Source of the DNA: Paraburkholderia bryophila
GTDB lineage: Bacteria; Pseudomonadota; Gammaproteobacteria; Burkholderiales; Burkholderiaceae
Length of the DNA stretch: 64,000 nt
Assembly: GCF_013409255.1 (NCBI RefSeq)
Contig: NZ_JACCAS010000001.1
Coordinates: 4,588,001 to 4,652,000 of the forward strand
Direction of reading: 5' to 3'
A program made the translations under genes and the position numbers. Below, piece by piece: positions 21,510-30,450 of this stretch; position 1 is the first letter of the stretch, and the number at the start of each line of letters is the position of its first letter. The notes below the pieces were generated by a model. It did not search any database. It worked only from the letters and a program-made list of their open reading frames with translations, and had not been told where the DNA came from.

Positions 21510-22751
21510 TTACGCGAGCTCGCCCACTTCTATCCAGCCCGCACAATACCACTCGTGTAGCAATGCTGTCACCGACGAATCGTGTGAGAGTGTTACAAAG
21601 CGTTTCGCACTCATACACCGGTGGTCAGCGAGGTCAATCAACCACTTTTTTGCGCCATCAAATAACGTTTCCTCTCCATTTACGAAGAAAAAACGGCGGT
21701 TGTACAACAAATTAGTCTTGCGGTTCAGCCGAATGCCTGACTTTGATGCGCGACTGATAAAACGGGCTTCATTAAGCGGCCTTTGCGGCGGATCAAACAC
21801 GACACTCGGCTTCGGTTCGCTGAGGTACGTGCCAAGGAACGACGCAATATCCTGCTCTTTCCATTTGATGCCAGCAAGGATCGATCCAACCCTTTCGACC
21901 AGCGCCGCCGGCAATTCGGCCGGACGCTCGACGGCGGGTTGCTGCGGGTCGCGATACAACGCGCCTGGGCTGCCCGCCGACTCGCCGCGCTCGGCCAGAT
22001 GATAGAGGAACTGTGCCGTCAACTCGCTCGCCGAGGGCGCGCGGAAACCGATCGAGCAAGTCATGCATTCACCTTCGGCGATGCCGTCATGGGCGATGTG
22101 CGGCGGCAGGTAAAGCATGTCGCCCGGCTCGAGCACCCATTCCTCTTCGGCCTGGAAATTCTGTAAAACTTTCAAAGGCAGACCGTCTCGCAGTGTCAGA
22201 TCTTTCTGCGCGCTGATGCGCCAGCGGCGCTTACCTTTTACTTGCAAAAGAAACACATCGTAGGAATCGAAGTGCGGGCCGACACCACCGCCGTCACTTG
22301 CGTACGAGATCATCAGGTCGTCGAGCCGCGCGTCCGGCACGAAGCGGAAGCGGTCCAGCAACGCGCGGGCACGGTCGTCGTAAAGATCGACGCCTTGCAC
22401 GAGTAAAGTCCATGCGCGCTGCTTCACCGACGGCAGTTCGTCCGGCGCGAACGGGCCGTGCTCGAGTTGCCACTTGTTGCGAAAATGGGTGATCAGACGG
22501 GCTTCGACTTCGTCCTGATCGGCCAGCTCGAAAAATTCGTCCCGCGAGAGCGGCGCCTCGACGTTCGGGATCGCTTGACGGATCAGCAGCGGCTTCTTTT
22601 GCCAGTAGCGGCGCATGAATTGCGCCGGCGTCAGATTGCCGAGCAACGGTGTCGGCGTATCGGACGAAGGCGGCAGAACCGGCTTCGCCGCCGATGAAGA
22701 ATTTCGTGCCGAAGCTATGTCGGCCGGGTGGTCAGAGGGCCGCTTGGGCAT
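21510..22751 (-). CDS. roxA: Ribosomal protein uL16 arginine hydroxylase (RoxA/YcfD family)
   Basis: A 413-residue JmjC/cupin Fe(II)- and 2-oxoglutarate-dependent oxygenase; the family hydroxylates an arginine of ribosomal protein uL16. The start MPKRPSDHPADIASA fits the family better than any upstream codon. The substrate-binding N-terminal part has TPAQFMRRYWQKKPLLIRQA; the metal site is the HxD in VGPHFDSYDVFLLQ with the distal His in LPPHIAHDG. The C-terminal winged-helix-like region follows. The ~40 residues before TPLLGNLTPAQF are extra compared with E. coli. It is divergent from slyD with only 32 bp between start codons. Confidence 0.88.
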   Translation of the reverse strand: MPKRPSDHPADIASARNSSSAAKPVLPPSSDTPTPLLGNLTPAQFMRRYWQKKPLLIRQAIPNVEAPLSRDEFFELADQDEVEARLITHFRNKWQLEHGPFAPDELPSVKQRAWTLLVQGVDLYDDRARALLDRFRFVPDARLDDLMISYASDGGGVGPHFDSYDVFLLQVKGKRRWRISAQKDLTLRDGLPLKVLQNFQAEEEWVLEPGDMLYLPPHIAHDGIAEGECMTCSIGFRAPSASELTAQFLYHLAERGESAGSPGALYRDPQQPAVERPAELPAALVERVGSILAGIKWKEQDIASFLGTYLSEPKPSVVFDPPQRPLNEARFISRASKSGIRLNRKTNLLYNRRFFFVNGEETLFDGAKKWLIDLADHRCMSAKRFVTLSHDSSVTALLHEWYCAGWIEVGELA

Positions 22752-22759
22752 CGTATAAT
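22731..22759 (+). promoter_or_regulatory. Candidate slyD promoter overlapping the roxA start
   Basis: A perfect TATAAT (22754-22759) begins 3 bp from the roxA start codon on the other strand; a weak -35 (GTCAGA, 22731-22736) lies 17 bp upstream, inside roxA. Transcription would start about 18 nt before the slyD ATG. Confidence 0.5.
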
Positions 22760-22783
22760 GTGGGTTGTATTCTGGAGAATCGA

Positions 22784-23323
22784 ATGAAAATCGCAAAGAA
22801 CACCGTCGTGTCGGTCGCTTACAAGCTGTCGGATGCGCAGGGCAATCTGATTGAAGAAAGCGACGAGCCGATGGTCTATCTGCACGGCGGCTATGATGGC
22901 ACGTTCCCCAAGATCGAGGAAGAGCTCGACGGCCACGAGGCCGGCTTCGAGGCTCAGATCCAGCTTGAGCCGGCCGACGCGTTTGGTGAGTACGACCCCG
23001 ACCTCGTGAAGATCGAGCCGCGCGATCGTTTTCCTGAACCGCTTGAAGTCGGCATGCAATTCGAAGGCACGCCGGAAGAGGGCGACGACGATCTCGATTC
23101 GCTCGTCTACGTCGTGACGGATGTCGCGGAAGACAAAGTCGTACTCGACGGCAATCATCCGCTCGCCGGCATGGCGCTGCGTTTCGCACTCACGGTCAAA
23201 GACGTGCGTCCCGCGACTGAAGACGAAATCCAGCACGAACATGCGCATGGCGCCGACGGCCTCGAAGTCCTCGACGAAGACGACGAAGCCGACGACGACA
23301 AGTCAGGGCCCACGTTGCACTGA
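22784..23323 (+). CDS. slyD: FKBP-type peptidyl-prolyl isomerase SlyD
   Basis: A 179-residue cytosolic prolyl isomerase and chaperone. The FKBP half-domains (VSVAYKLSDAQGNLIEESDE and LRFALTVKDVRPAT) flank the insert-in-flap chaperone domain, with the FKBP-typical NHPLAGMALRF. The C-terminal tail has HEHAHG and an acidic run, far shorter than the His/Cys-rich nickel-binding tail of E. coli SlyD. CTGGAGA gives a good ribosome-binding site. Its last 21 bp overlap the 3' end of the convergent gene. Confidence 0.95.
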   Translation: MKIAKNTVVSVAYKLSDAQGNLIEESDEPMVYLHGGYDGTFPKIEEELDGHEAGFEAQIQLEPADAFGEYDPDLVKIEPRDRFPEPLEVGMQFEGTPEEGDDDLDSLVYVVTDVAEDKVVLDGNHPLAGMALRFALTVKDVRPATEDEIQHEHAHGADGLEVLDEDDEADDDKSGPTLH

Positions 23324-24682
23324 ACTGGCGGGCACGCCGCCGTTTACGGTCGAACCTGACGCGGCGCCCGGCATGTGCGGCAACGTAGCGGAGGCGGGCG
23401 GGCCCGAAGTCGCGGGCCCGTAGCCGCCGCCACCCTGATCGGCCGGAATGCGCGGTTGCTGATCCGGTTGCGAGTCCCCGGGCGTCGGCAACAGTGGCGG
23501 CAATTCCGAAGCGGGACCGAGCGCCGGTACAGCCGGTATCGAGGCGGCAGGCTCTTCGTGCGGCAGCAACGGCGGCGGCACGGGCAAGGGCATTTGCTTC
23601 GGCACGTCGCGCACACTCACGCGGAACGGCGGTTTCCTGCCGAGATCCGCTTCAATCCGAATCCATTGGTTAAGACGATCATGCGGCGCCAGCGCGATCC
23701 GCGTCAGATTCGTCACCAGCGCGCCCTTGTCATTGCGTAACGGCTGATCGATCAGGAAGCCGCCGCTCGCGCGTTCGTCGTCGCAATGAATCACCAGTAC
23801 CGGTCCGCGGAAAGTCTGCGCGAGTTTGACGAGGCTGCGCTTGAATTCGAGAAAACCATCGCGGCGTGTGCTGCGGGCAAAACGCAGCCAGGCGAAACGG
23901 TCCGGCCGTTCATAGCGCTCCGGGTCGGGGTCACCTTGAATGAACACGACGATCGCGCGCGCGTCGCGGCGTTTCGCATATTCGCCGGCATGCTCGAGCC
24001 AGAATGCATTGGCAATCACCCGATCCTCAAATTCACCGTTGCGGCCACCCGCGCTCAGGTAGTGATTGTTCGGGCTCGGCGCATTCAGACCGATAAACAC
24101 GGTATCGCCTACTTGCCAGCGCACGTTCTCGCGAAACGGACGAAAGCGCGAGACTTCGCTTTCGCGCGTCAGCGTGATGGGGTTCTGGCCCATCGACGTC
24201 GAGTCGGCGAAGAGGGTCTGGCGCAACTGGTCGAGCCGTTCGGTCGGATCGAAGCCGCCGGCCTCGGCCGTGCCGCAATCGGCCCAGTCATGCTGGCCCG
24301 GAATGAAGAACAGAGCGGGCCGCGACGTCTCGAGCAACGCGTGACGGCGCTCGTAGAGCGCGTCGCGGCAGGCTTCTCTCGCCCCCTTCAGATTGCCGTT
24401 GTAGACGATGAACGCGATGTCGCGTTCCCGGCCGATCGCGTCGATCAGGCGCTGCGTGGCGGCTTCGTCGGCGGTGTTTTGCAACGTGTTGGCGATGACC
24501 GCGAACGCGTAGCGCTGCGCTTCGGCGTGCGCCGGTTGGGCGCACATGAGCAGACCCGTGAGCACGCCCATGAGCGGACCTGCGAGCGGCACGAAGCCGC
24601 CCGCGCGCAGCAGGGCGAAAGTCAGCGCCGCGCGAAACGTGCGCGAACGCTGCCGGGGTCTGGGAGCGTCAATGATCCGCAT
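23303..24682 (-). CDS. Exported metallophosphoesterase-like protein
   Basis: A 459-residue protein with an N-terminal hydrophobic export signal ending near AQPAHAEAQ. The body has the alternation of a calcineurin-like phosphoesterase: [17 protein letters not shown] (normally GD/GN), [15 protein letters not shown] (normally GNHD) and a late VLVIHCDDE. Several metal ligands are replaced, so catalysis is doubtful. The last ~100 residues are Pro-rich and disordered. The start overlaps the mutS end by 14 bp, so it is probably translated from the mutS transcript. Confidence 0.65.
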   Translation of the reverse strand: MRIIDAPRPRQRSRTFRAALTFALLRAGGFVPLAGPLMGVLTGLLMCAQPAHAEAQRYAFAVIANTLQNTADEAATQRLIDAIGRERDIAFIVYNGNLKGAREACRDALYERRHALLETSRPALFFIPGQHDWADCGTAEAGGFDPTERLDQLRQTLFADSTSMGQNPITLTRESEVSRFRPFRENVRWQVGDTVFIGLNAPSPNNHYLSAGGRNGEFEDRVIANAFWLEHAGEYAKRRDARAIVVFIQGDPDPERYERPDRFAWLRFARSTRRDGFLEFKRSLVKLAQTFRGPVLVIHCDDERASGGFLIDQPLRNDKGALVTNLTRIALAPHDRLNQWIRIEADLGRKPPFRVSVRDVPKQMPLPVPPPLLPHEEPAASIPAVPALGPASELPPLLPTPGDSQPDQQPRIPADQGGGGYGPATSGPPASATLPHMPGAASGSTVNGGVPASSVQRGP

Positions 24683-27377
24683 CTGGCGCGGTAGCCAGCT
24701 CGTGCAGTTCGTACAGCAAGTCGAGCGCTTCGCGCGGGCGCAAGTCGTTCGGGTCGATCGCGCGCAGGCGTTCGGCGAGCGCCTGCATGGCCGGCGGTAG
24801 CGCGGCGGGCCGCGGCTCGTCGTAGCGTTCGTCGTCCGCGTCTTCGACCAGCATCGGCAGAGGGGCGGCGAACAGATCGAGTTGCGGCGCGGGTTGCGCT
24901 GCCGACTGCTGTTCGAGATGCGTGAGATGCTTGCGTGCCGCGCGAATCACCGCGTTGGGCACGCCGGCGAGTTGCGCGACCTGCAAGCCGTAGCTCTGAT
25001 TCGCCGGACCTTCGCTGACTGCGTGCAGGAACACGATGCCGTGCCCATGCTCGACCGCCGACAGATGCACGTTGGCCGCTTGCGGAAACTCGGCCGGCAA
25101 CTGCGTGAGTTCGAAATAGTGCGTAGCGAACAGCGTGTGGCAGCCGTTATGCGACAGCAGATGGCGCGCGATCGCCCAGGCCAGCGCGAGTCCGTCGAAG
25201 GTCGAGGTGCCGCGGCCGATTTCGTCCATCAGCACGAGACTTTGCGGCGTCGCGTCGTTCAGGATCGCGGCGGCTTCGGTCATTTCCACCATGAAGGTCG
25301 AGCGGCCGCCGGCCAGGTCGTCTGCCGCGCCGATCCGCGTGAAGATGCGGTCGATCGGCCCAAACGCCGCGCGCCGGGCCGGCACGTAGCTGCCCACATA
25401 AGCCAGCAGCGCGATCAGCGCCGTCTGCCGCATGAAGGTCGATTTACCGCCCATGTTCGGGCCGGTGATCAGCAGCAGTTTGCGCTCGGGTGTCAGCGTG
25501 CAGTCGTTGGCGATGAACTGCTCGACCTGCGCCTCGACCACCGGGTGACGCCCCTGTTCGATTTCGATGCCCGTATCAGGCGAGAACGTCGGCGCGACCC
25601 AGTCGAGCGCGCGGGCACGTTCGGCGAAGGCCGCCAGCAGATCGAGTTCGGCGAGCGCCGAAGCGACCCGCTGGCAATCGGGGATAAAGGGCAGCAGCGC
25701 CTGCAGCAACGCGTCGTACAGCGAGCGTTCACGCGCCAGCGCGCGTTCCTGCGCGGACAGCGCTTTGTCCTCGAAGGTTTTCAGCTCCGGCGTGATGTAG
25801 CGCTCGGCATTCTTCAGCGTTTGGCGGCGGCGATAGTCGTCGGGCACTTTGTCGGTCTGGCCGCGCGTGACTTCGATATAGAAGCCGTGCACCTTGTTGT
25901 ACTCGACGCGCAGATTGCCGATGCCCGTGCGTGCGCGTTCGCGTGTTTCGAGGTCGATCAGGAACTGCCCGCAGTTCTCCGAAATATCGCGCAATTCGTC
26001 GAGGTCCGCGTCATAACCGCGTGCGATCACGCCACCGTCGCGCACCATCGCCGACGGCTCCTGCGCGACCGCGCGCTTGAGCAGTTCGACGCAGTCTTGC
26101 GGCGGCACGAGTGAGGCGTCGATACGCGCGAGCGAATCCGCGTTGGACGACACCGCCGCGAGTTGCGTGCGCAGTTCGGGCAACGCGATGAACGTATCGC
26201 GCAAGCTCGACAGATCGCGAGGCCGCGCGGACAGCAGCGCGAGACGCCCGGTGATCCGCTCGATATCCGAGATTTGCCGCAGCGCACCGCGCAGCGTTTC
26301 GACGCTAGAGCCGGGCGGCGCATCGAGCAGTGCGCCGATAGCTTGCTGACGTGCCTGCGCCACTGCGGCTTCGCGCGGCGGGTGATGCAGCCAGTGACGC
26401 AGCAGTCGGCTGCCCATGGTCGTGCAGCAGGTGTCGAGCAGCGAGCACAGCGTGGGCGACTCGGTGCCGCGCAGCGTTTCGGTGAGTTCGAGGTTGCGGC
26501 GCGTGGCCGGGTCGAGGCCGATATATTCGGACTCGTATTCCACCTTCAGGCTGCGCACGTGGCGCAATTGCTGGCCTTGCGTGGCCGCCGCGTACAGCAG
26601 CAACGCGCCGGCCGCGCCGCAGGCGGCCGTCAGCGAATGGGCGCCGAAGCCGTCGAGGCCCGCCACTTCCAGTTGATCGCAAAGACGCTGCGTGCCCGAC
26701 GCGATATCGAAGTGCCACACCGGCACGCGGGTGAGGGCGCTGGCGTTGACGGGCGGGGTCCAGCTCGCGGCGTCTGCGGTGGAGTCGGCCACCAGAATTT
26801 CCGCGGGACGAATGCGTTCGAGTGCGGCCGCCACCTGGTCGGGTGCGACTTCCGCGAGGCGCAACGCGCCGCTCGCCAGATTCAGCCACGCCAGCCCGAC
26901 GCTGGTCGCGACGCCGCGGCGGTTGTGCGCGATGCACAACGCCATCAGATAGACGTCGCTCTTGTCGGACAGCAGCGCGGCGTCCGTGAGGGTGCCCGGC
27001 GTGACCACGCGCATCACTTTACGTTCGACAGGGCCCTTCGACGTCGCCGGGTCGCCGATCTGTTCGCAGATCGCGACCGATTCGCCGAGCTTCACCAGCT
27101 TGGCCAGATACTGTTCGACCGCGTGATACGGCACGCCGGCCATCTTGATCGGATTGCCGCCTGACGCGCCGCGCTGCGTCAGCGTCAGATCGAGGAGGCG
27201 GGCGGCCTTTATGGCGTCGTCGAAAAAGAGTTCGTAGAAGTCGCCCATCCGGTAGAACACCAGCGTGCCCGGATGATCCGCTTTGATGCGCAGGTATTGC
27301 TGCATCATTGGCGTTTCGGCTTTCTCGCTTGCCCTTGCTGGGCTTGGGTTTGCTGCCTGCAATGCCTTGAACTCCAT
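24669..27377 (-). CDS. mutS: DNA mismatch repair protein MutS with a prophage-encoded N-terminus
   Basis: A 902-residue mismatch-recognition ATPase. All domains are present: [16 protein letters not shown], the mismatch-reading [11 protein letters not shown] (Phe-x-Glu), the clamp and lever regions, Walker [22 protein letters not shown] and ATHYFEL. The first 23 residues ([21 protein letters not shown] then TP) differ from the displaced native start found at 61251-61180 (MGIQSAAASEVAQHTP). The element junction lies at codons 24-28, so the start codon, 5' leader and promoter now come from the prophage. An internal ATG at 27308 (Met24) could also start a near-complete protein. No strong sigma70 promoter is visible upstream. 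Confidence 0.95.
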   Translation of the reverse strand: MEFKALQAANPSPARASEKAETPMMQQYLRIKADHPGTLVFYRMGDFYELFFDDAIKAARLLDLTLTQRGASGGNPIKMAGVPYHAVEQYLAKLVKLGESVAICEQIGDPATSKGPVERKVMRVVTPGTLTDAALLSDKSDVYLMALCIAHNRRGVATSVGLAWLNLASGALRLAEVAPDQVAAALERIRPAEILVADSTADAASWTPPVNASALTRVPVWHFDIASGTQRLCDQLEVAGLDGFGAHSLTAACGAAGALLLYAAATQGQQLRHVRSLKVEYESEYIGLDPATRRNLELTETLRGTESPTLCSLLDTCCTTMGSRLLRHWLHHPPREAAVAQARQQAIGALLDAPPGSSVETLRGALRQISDIERITGRLALLSARPRDLSSLRDTFIALPELRTQLAAVSSNADSLARIDASLVPPQDCVELLKRAVAQEPSAMVRDGGVIARGYDADLDELRDISENCGQFLIDLETRERARTGIGNLRVEYNKVHGFYIEVTRGQTDKVPDDYRRRQTLKNAERYITPELKTFEDKALSAQERALARERSLYDALLQALLPFIPDCQRVASALAELDLLAAFAERARALDWVAPTFSPDTGIEIEQGRHPVVEAQVEQFIANDCTLTPERKLLLITGPNMGGKSTFMRQTALIALLAYVGSYVPARRAAFGPIDRIFTRIGAADDLAGGRSTFMVEMTEAAAILNDATPQSLVLMDEIGRGTSTFDGLALAWAIARHLLSHNGCHTLFATHYFELTQLPAEFPQAANVHLSAVEHGHGIVFLHAVSEGPANQSYGLQVAQLAGVPNAVIRAARKHLTHLEQQSAAQPAPQLDLFAAPLPMLVEDADDERYDEPRPAALPPAMQALAERLRAIDPNDLRPREALDLLYELHELATAPDADH
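27298..27314. repeat. Left attachment site (attL) inside mutS
   Basis: TGCTGCATCAT (27298-27308) matches 61193-61203 exactly; with one mismatch the match extends to 27314 (TGCTGCATCATTGGCGT against TGCTGCATCATCGGCGT). Read on the minus strand it encodes Thr-Pro-Met-Met-Gln-Gln of MutS. Sequence left of it is MutS body, sequence right of it is element. Confidence 0.85.
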
Positions 27378-27410
27378 ATCTGACGGGCTTTTCGCCCAAT
27401 CTTAATCTAC

Positions 27411-27430
27411 CCAACTACGCCCAACTACGC
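27411..27430. repeat. Tandem 10-bp repeat in the mutS-int intergenic region
   Basis: CCAACTACGC occurs twice without a gap (27411-27420 and 27421-27430), 34-53 bp upstream of the mutS start. It could be a binding site affecting mutS; no function is assigned. Confidence 0.6.
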
Positions 27431-27450
27431 GCAGCAACATTCGATTGTTT

Positions 27451-27513
27451 TGCGTCGTTTTTTCAGAAAATCGACGCATGGGCTAAAATCGACGCGTCGG
27501 GAAAATCGACGCA
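27451..27513. repeat. Cluster of integrase arm-like sites, left end
   Basis: AAAATCGACGC(A/G) occurs at 27467-27478, 27485-27496 and 27502-27513, spaced 18 and 17 bp, with a partial inverted copy TGCGTCGTTTTTT at 27451-27463. The inverse of this 12-mer recurs at the right end (61125-61148). Likely arm-type integrase or excisionase sites. TAAAAT at 27484-27489 could be the -10 of int, so binding may also repress int. Confidence 0.65.
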
Positions 27514-27541
27514 AGCCCAAAACCAACCATACGAGGCTGTC

Positions 27542-28846
27542 ATGAAATTCGACGCACACACCGCCAAATCGCTCGCGCCCGGTGAGCATCTTAACGTAGA
27601 GGGTTGCCCTGGCCTTCGGCTCGTGGTGACTTCATCGCGCCGCTCGTGGTCATTCCGCTATCGATCTCCGATTGACGGACTCATGCGTCAGGTGAAGATC
27701 GGCGAATGGCCCGCCATGCCGGTCGCGGCGGCGGCGGGTGCATGGTCGAAACTGCGCGACGCTGTAGCCAACGGCGAAGACCCCTCGAAGAAGCGCTCAG
27801 AGGCGCGCGCAGCGGCTCCGAAGGTCGCGCGTGCGCCGCAGGGCGCGCAGACCGTGCGGGCCGTCTGTGACGCGTATCTAACCGGCCATGTGGACGCGCA
27901 CAGAAAGGCGAAGGGGGCCGCAGAAGTGCGTCGCATGTTTTTGAAAATGATTCCGGCGACGTTCTCGGCGAAGGATGCCGCCACACTCACGCGCGGCGAT
28001 GCGTTCGGCCTGATTGAATCGCACGCGAGCATACCGACGCAGGCCGGTAACCTGAAGCGCGAACTGGCCGCCGCGTGGGATCACGCGCTCGATGCTGGCC
28101 GCCTTCCGGACGCAACGCCGAACCACTGGCGCTCGATAATGCGCGGGAAGTTGCGCTCAACGGGAAAGACGATTGCTGGCGAGAAGATCGGCGTCGTCAA
28201 GCGCGTGCTGTCGGCGGCCGAACTGGGTGAGTTGATCGTCTGGCTGCCGAACTTCTCGCGACTCGTTGAGGACGCGCTAACGCTCTATTTGTGGACCGGG
28301 TGCCGTGGCGCTGAAATCATGGCAATGATGGGCTCAGAAGTCGCTGACACGCCCGATGGGCTTGTGTGGACAATACCGAAGCACAAGACGAAGAACGCCC
28401 GCCACGCGAACGCCATGGATCAACGTGTCCCGCTCATTGGTCGCGCCGCGCTGATCGTGCGAAGACGCATTGCTGCGCACGGGAAGGGGTATCTGTTCCC
28501 ATCGGACAAGGGGCCGGGCCATACGCAGCAGAAAGTAGTGTCGGAAAGCGTCTACTTCAGGCAGCCCTATTGCAAAATTCGCGAGAACTGGGAGCGCACG
28601 CGGCTGACGGTCACGCATTGGGGCCCGCACGATCTTAGGCGATCATCGCGAACGCTTCTGGCCGCGCTCGGTTGTCCGCACGACGTTGGCGAGTCGATCA
28701 TCGGCCACATGCTGCCTGGGGTTGCCGGGGTCTATAACCTGTACAAGTTCGACCCGGAAAAAATGGAGTGGCTGACTCGCCTAGATGCGGAGCTTGAGAG
28801 GCTGGCCGCCGCGCATGTGAAAGCGGCCAGCGCGAAGCAGGGGTGA
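27542..28846 (+). CDS. int: Tyrosine-type site-specific integrase
   Basis: A 434-residue recombinase that would integrate and excise the element. The N-terminal DUF4102-like domain (PGEHLNVEGCPGLRLVV) is typical of P4-type integrases. The catalytic domain has the first Arg in LYLWTGCRGAEIMAM, Lys in IPKHKTKNARHANAM, HDLRRSSRTLLAALG (His and second Arg), IIGHML and the nucleophile Tyr in VAGVYNLYKF. It is adjacent to attL, reads away from mutS, and is preceded by clustered repeats. P4-type integrases usually use tRNA genes; use of a protein gene 5' end is unusual. Confidence 0.93.
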   Translation: MKFDAHTAKSLAPGEHLNVEGCPGLRLVVTSSRRSWSFRYRSPIDGLMRQVKIGEWPAMPVAAAAGAWSKLRDAVANGEDPSKKRSEARAAAPKVARAPQGAQTVRAVCDAYLTGHVDAHRKAKGAAEVRRMFLKMIPATFSAKDAATLTRGDAFGLIESHASIPTQAGNLKRELAAAWDHALDAGRLPDATPNHWRSIMRGKLRSTGKTIAGEKIGVVKRVLSAAELGELIVWLPNFSRLVEDALTLYLWTGCRGAEIMAMMGSEVADTPDGLVWTIPKHKTKNARHANAMDQRVPLIGRAALIVRRRIAAHGKGYLFPSDKGPGHTQQKVVSESVYFRQPYCKIRENWERTRLTVTHWGPHDLRRSSRTLLAALGCPHDVGESIIGHMLPGVAGVYNLYKFDPEKMEWLTRLDAELERLAAAHVKAASAKQG

Positions 28847-29320
28847 CTATGCGGCGTTACGCTGGCCGCAGTTCTTTGGCGGAAGCATGTCGGAAATAGG
28901 CAGGGCGTCCACCCACGCTTCTACCTCGCGCACGATCCAGCCCACCCGGCGAGCCGACATCGCGCGGGGCTTCGGAAACGACCCTTCGCGAACCAGCTTC
29001 TGCACGTTGCCAGTGGATAACGATACGGCCTGTGCGACTTCGTCCAGGCTGTAGACCAGCGCCCTGACGTGCGAGTGACGCGCCGGCGCGGGCTCACCCT
29101 CTGAGTCGCCACCGTCACCGCCAGCCGGTTTGCGAGCCGTGCGGCGCTGTGTGCGTGGTGCGCGTGGCGCTGGCGTGTCCGCGCTGCCGCCGCCGATGGA
29201 CTGCATTGCGGCCTCGTTGCGGGCCTCGCACAGGCGATGGAGTACGTGGGCATGGCGCTCGCGCCTGCGGGCCGTCCTATGGCCCAAAATCGAATCCATG
29301 CCGCCGAAGAAGTGTGTCAT
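28847..29320 (-). CDS. AlpA/MerR-like HTH regulator, possible excisionase
   Basis: A 157-residue protein whose C-terminal ~65 residues form the AlpA-type helix-turn-helix (VYSLDEVAQAVSLSTGNVQK, then SFPKPRAMSARRVGWIVREVEAWVD). The first ~90 residues are basic and Gly/Pro-rich and may be non-essential; later in-frame starts exist. It abuts the int stop tail to tail. AlpA relatives near P4 integrases control integrase or act as directionality factors; that role is inferred. Confidence 0.75.
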   Translation of the reverse strand: MTHFFGGMDSILGHRTARRRERHAHVLHRLCEARNEAAMQSIGGGSADTPAPRAPRTQRRTARKPAGGDGGDSEGEPAPARHSHVRALVYSLDEVAQAVSLSTGNVQKLVREGSFPKPRAMSARRVGWIVREVEAWVDALPISDMLPPKNCGQRNAA

Positions 29321-29344
29321 TTGTGTTTTCCAGGTTCAGAACGC

Positions 29345-29381
29345 AAAAAGGGCAGAGAAGCGCCCCTGCGCCTTTCTGCCC
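29345..29381 (-). terminator. Leftward intrinsic terminator
   Basis: On the minus strand GGGCAGAAAGGCGC, loop AGGG, GCGCTTCTCTGCCC, then TTTTTGCG. It would end the leftward transcript of the lipoprotein and membrane genes before the AlpA-like gene. Confidence 0.7.
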
Positions 29382-29432
29382 AACGAGCAGAACTTTACTG
29401 ATCTTCTGCGCCTCACGCAACACGAAAATGAA

Positions 29433-29466
29433 ATGCCCCGCAACCGTGGAGTGCGGCGCGGGGCAT
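29433..29466 (-). terminator. Second hairpin upstream of the AlpA-like gene
   Basis: ATGCCCCGC (29433-29441) pairs with GCGGGGCAT (29458-29466); on the minus strand it is followed by TTCATTTTC, a broken T-tract. A possible second terminator. Confidence 0.45.
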
Positions 29467-29680
29467 CCTTGCTGAAGCACGGTAGCGAGTGCCAATCGTC
29501 GCAGACCATCGAAGCCAGGCGAACCTAGAAGACTCTATCGGAGACAAGCTGCGATGTCCGATGTCTGCGATGCGGCGGTTACGTGCGCCACCTATCCGCT
29601 GGGCGCTGCGCATCAAAGCGATTGGCCCATGCTGGCGTCACGAATCACCACCCCCTTAGAAAAGCCTTGTCGAATAGCGG

Positions 29681-30430
29681 TTACTCGAATGCGCGAGTCG
29701 GGCGCGGATCGCCTTGCATGAATGCGCCAGCCGGATACGTGTAGGCATTCCCGCCAGCAGCACTCCACTTTCCGTCGTCGCCCTTGAAGATCACATGGAA
29801 AGCAATCGCGTCCGCGTCACCATCGGTCTTATGGCCCCAGCATCCAAGCGCTGCCCAGCTTCCCATGAGACTGCTGTATCCATACATGATGCCGAGAGAG
29901 TCCCCTTCGCCGCCGACAGGGCACTTCGAATGCGTGAGCAGCAATTGATTGCCAATTCCGCGCGAGTAGGCGAACGCGTGCGTCTTGTGCGCAATGCTGG
30001 CCGCCAGCGCGGAGTTTTTAGCCAATTGCTGAAGCTCGTGATTCGCAGCCTCCTGCTGATCGGCCAACTGCTTCACGTACGCGTCATGCTTCGCTTTTGC
30101 GTCAGCCACGATTGCCGCCTGCTTTGCATCCTCTTGTGCGTCGTGGACCGCAAACTCGGCCTTTGCCTTGTCGGCTTCCGCCTGACTCGCAAACGGCCCG
30201 ATCATCCATTCGCCAGTGCTCCCATTCGGGAAAATCACGTAGCTCGGGATATCCTCGGCCCACTCGCCCCTATCGGCGTGACATGATGGCGAGCCCATTA
30301 TCTGCATGCAGTGCGTTTCAGCAGGAAAGTCGAAAGGGGTCTTCGGATCGCTTGGCGGCCCCCAGTTGATGCCTGCGCAACCGGCGAGCGATGCCGCGAG
30401 CAGCGCGGCGAGAATGATGATCTTCTTCAT
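29681..30430 (-). CDS. Predicted lipoprotein of unknown function
   Basis: A 249-residue protein with a lipoprotein signal (MKKIIILAALLAASLAGC, lipidated Cys18). The middle (residues ~85-150) is a charged helical segment (AEADKAKAEFAVHDAQEDAK), followed by a mixed domain with two Cys (THSKCPVGGEGDS, AALGCWGHKTDGDADAIAFH). It ends a leftward cluster of membrane-protein genes. I recognise no family; it could be cargo expressed by the lysogen or an envelope-targeting protein. Confidence 0.7.
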   Translation of the reverse strand: MKKIIILAALLAASLAGCAGINWGPPSDPKTPFDFPAETHCMQIMGSPSCHADRGEWAEDIPSYVIFPNGSTGEWMIGPFASQAEADKAKAEFAVHDAQEDAKQAAIVADAKAKHDAYVKQLADQQEAANHELQQLAKNSALAASIAHKTHAFAYSRGIGNQLLLTHSKCPVGGEGDSLGIMYGYSSLMGSWAALGCWGHKTDGDADAIAFHVIFKGDDGKWSAAGGNAYTYPAGAFMQGDPRPTRAFE

Positions 30431-30450
30431 TTGAATCCTTGTTGAGTTGG

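Larger units (their letters stand above)
29321..29680. other. 360-bp region with two hairpins and no clear gene
   Basis: A 72-codon frame on the minus strand (29495-29277) and one on the plus strand overlap here, but neither has a ribosome-binding site or family features. The region holds the two hairpins listed separately and presumably the promoter of the AlpA-like gene. Confidence 0.4.

Noticed and set aside
22752..23189. An N-terminal extension of roxA to 23189, on the minus strand.
   Set aside because: It would run through slyD in antisense; MPKRPSDH at 22751 is the family-like start.
27378..27541. A tRNA gene as the attachment site of the P4-type integrase.
   Set aside because: No tRNA-like cloverleaf is visible at either junction; the split mutS gene explains both ends.
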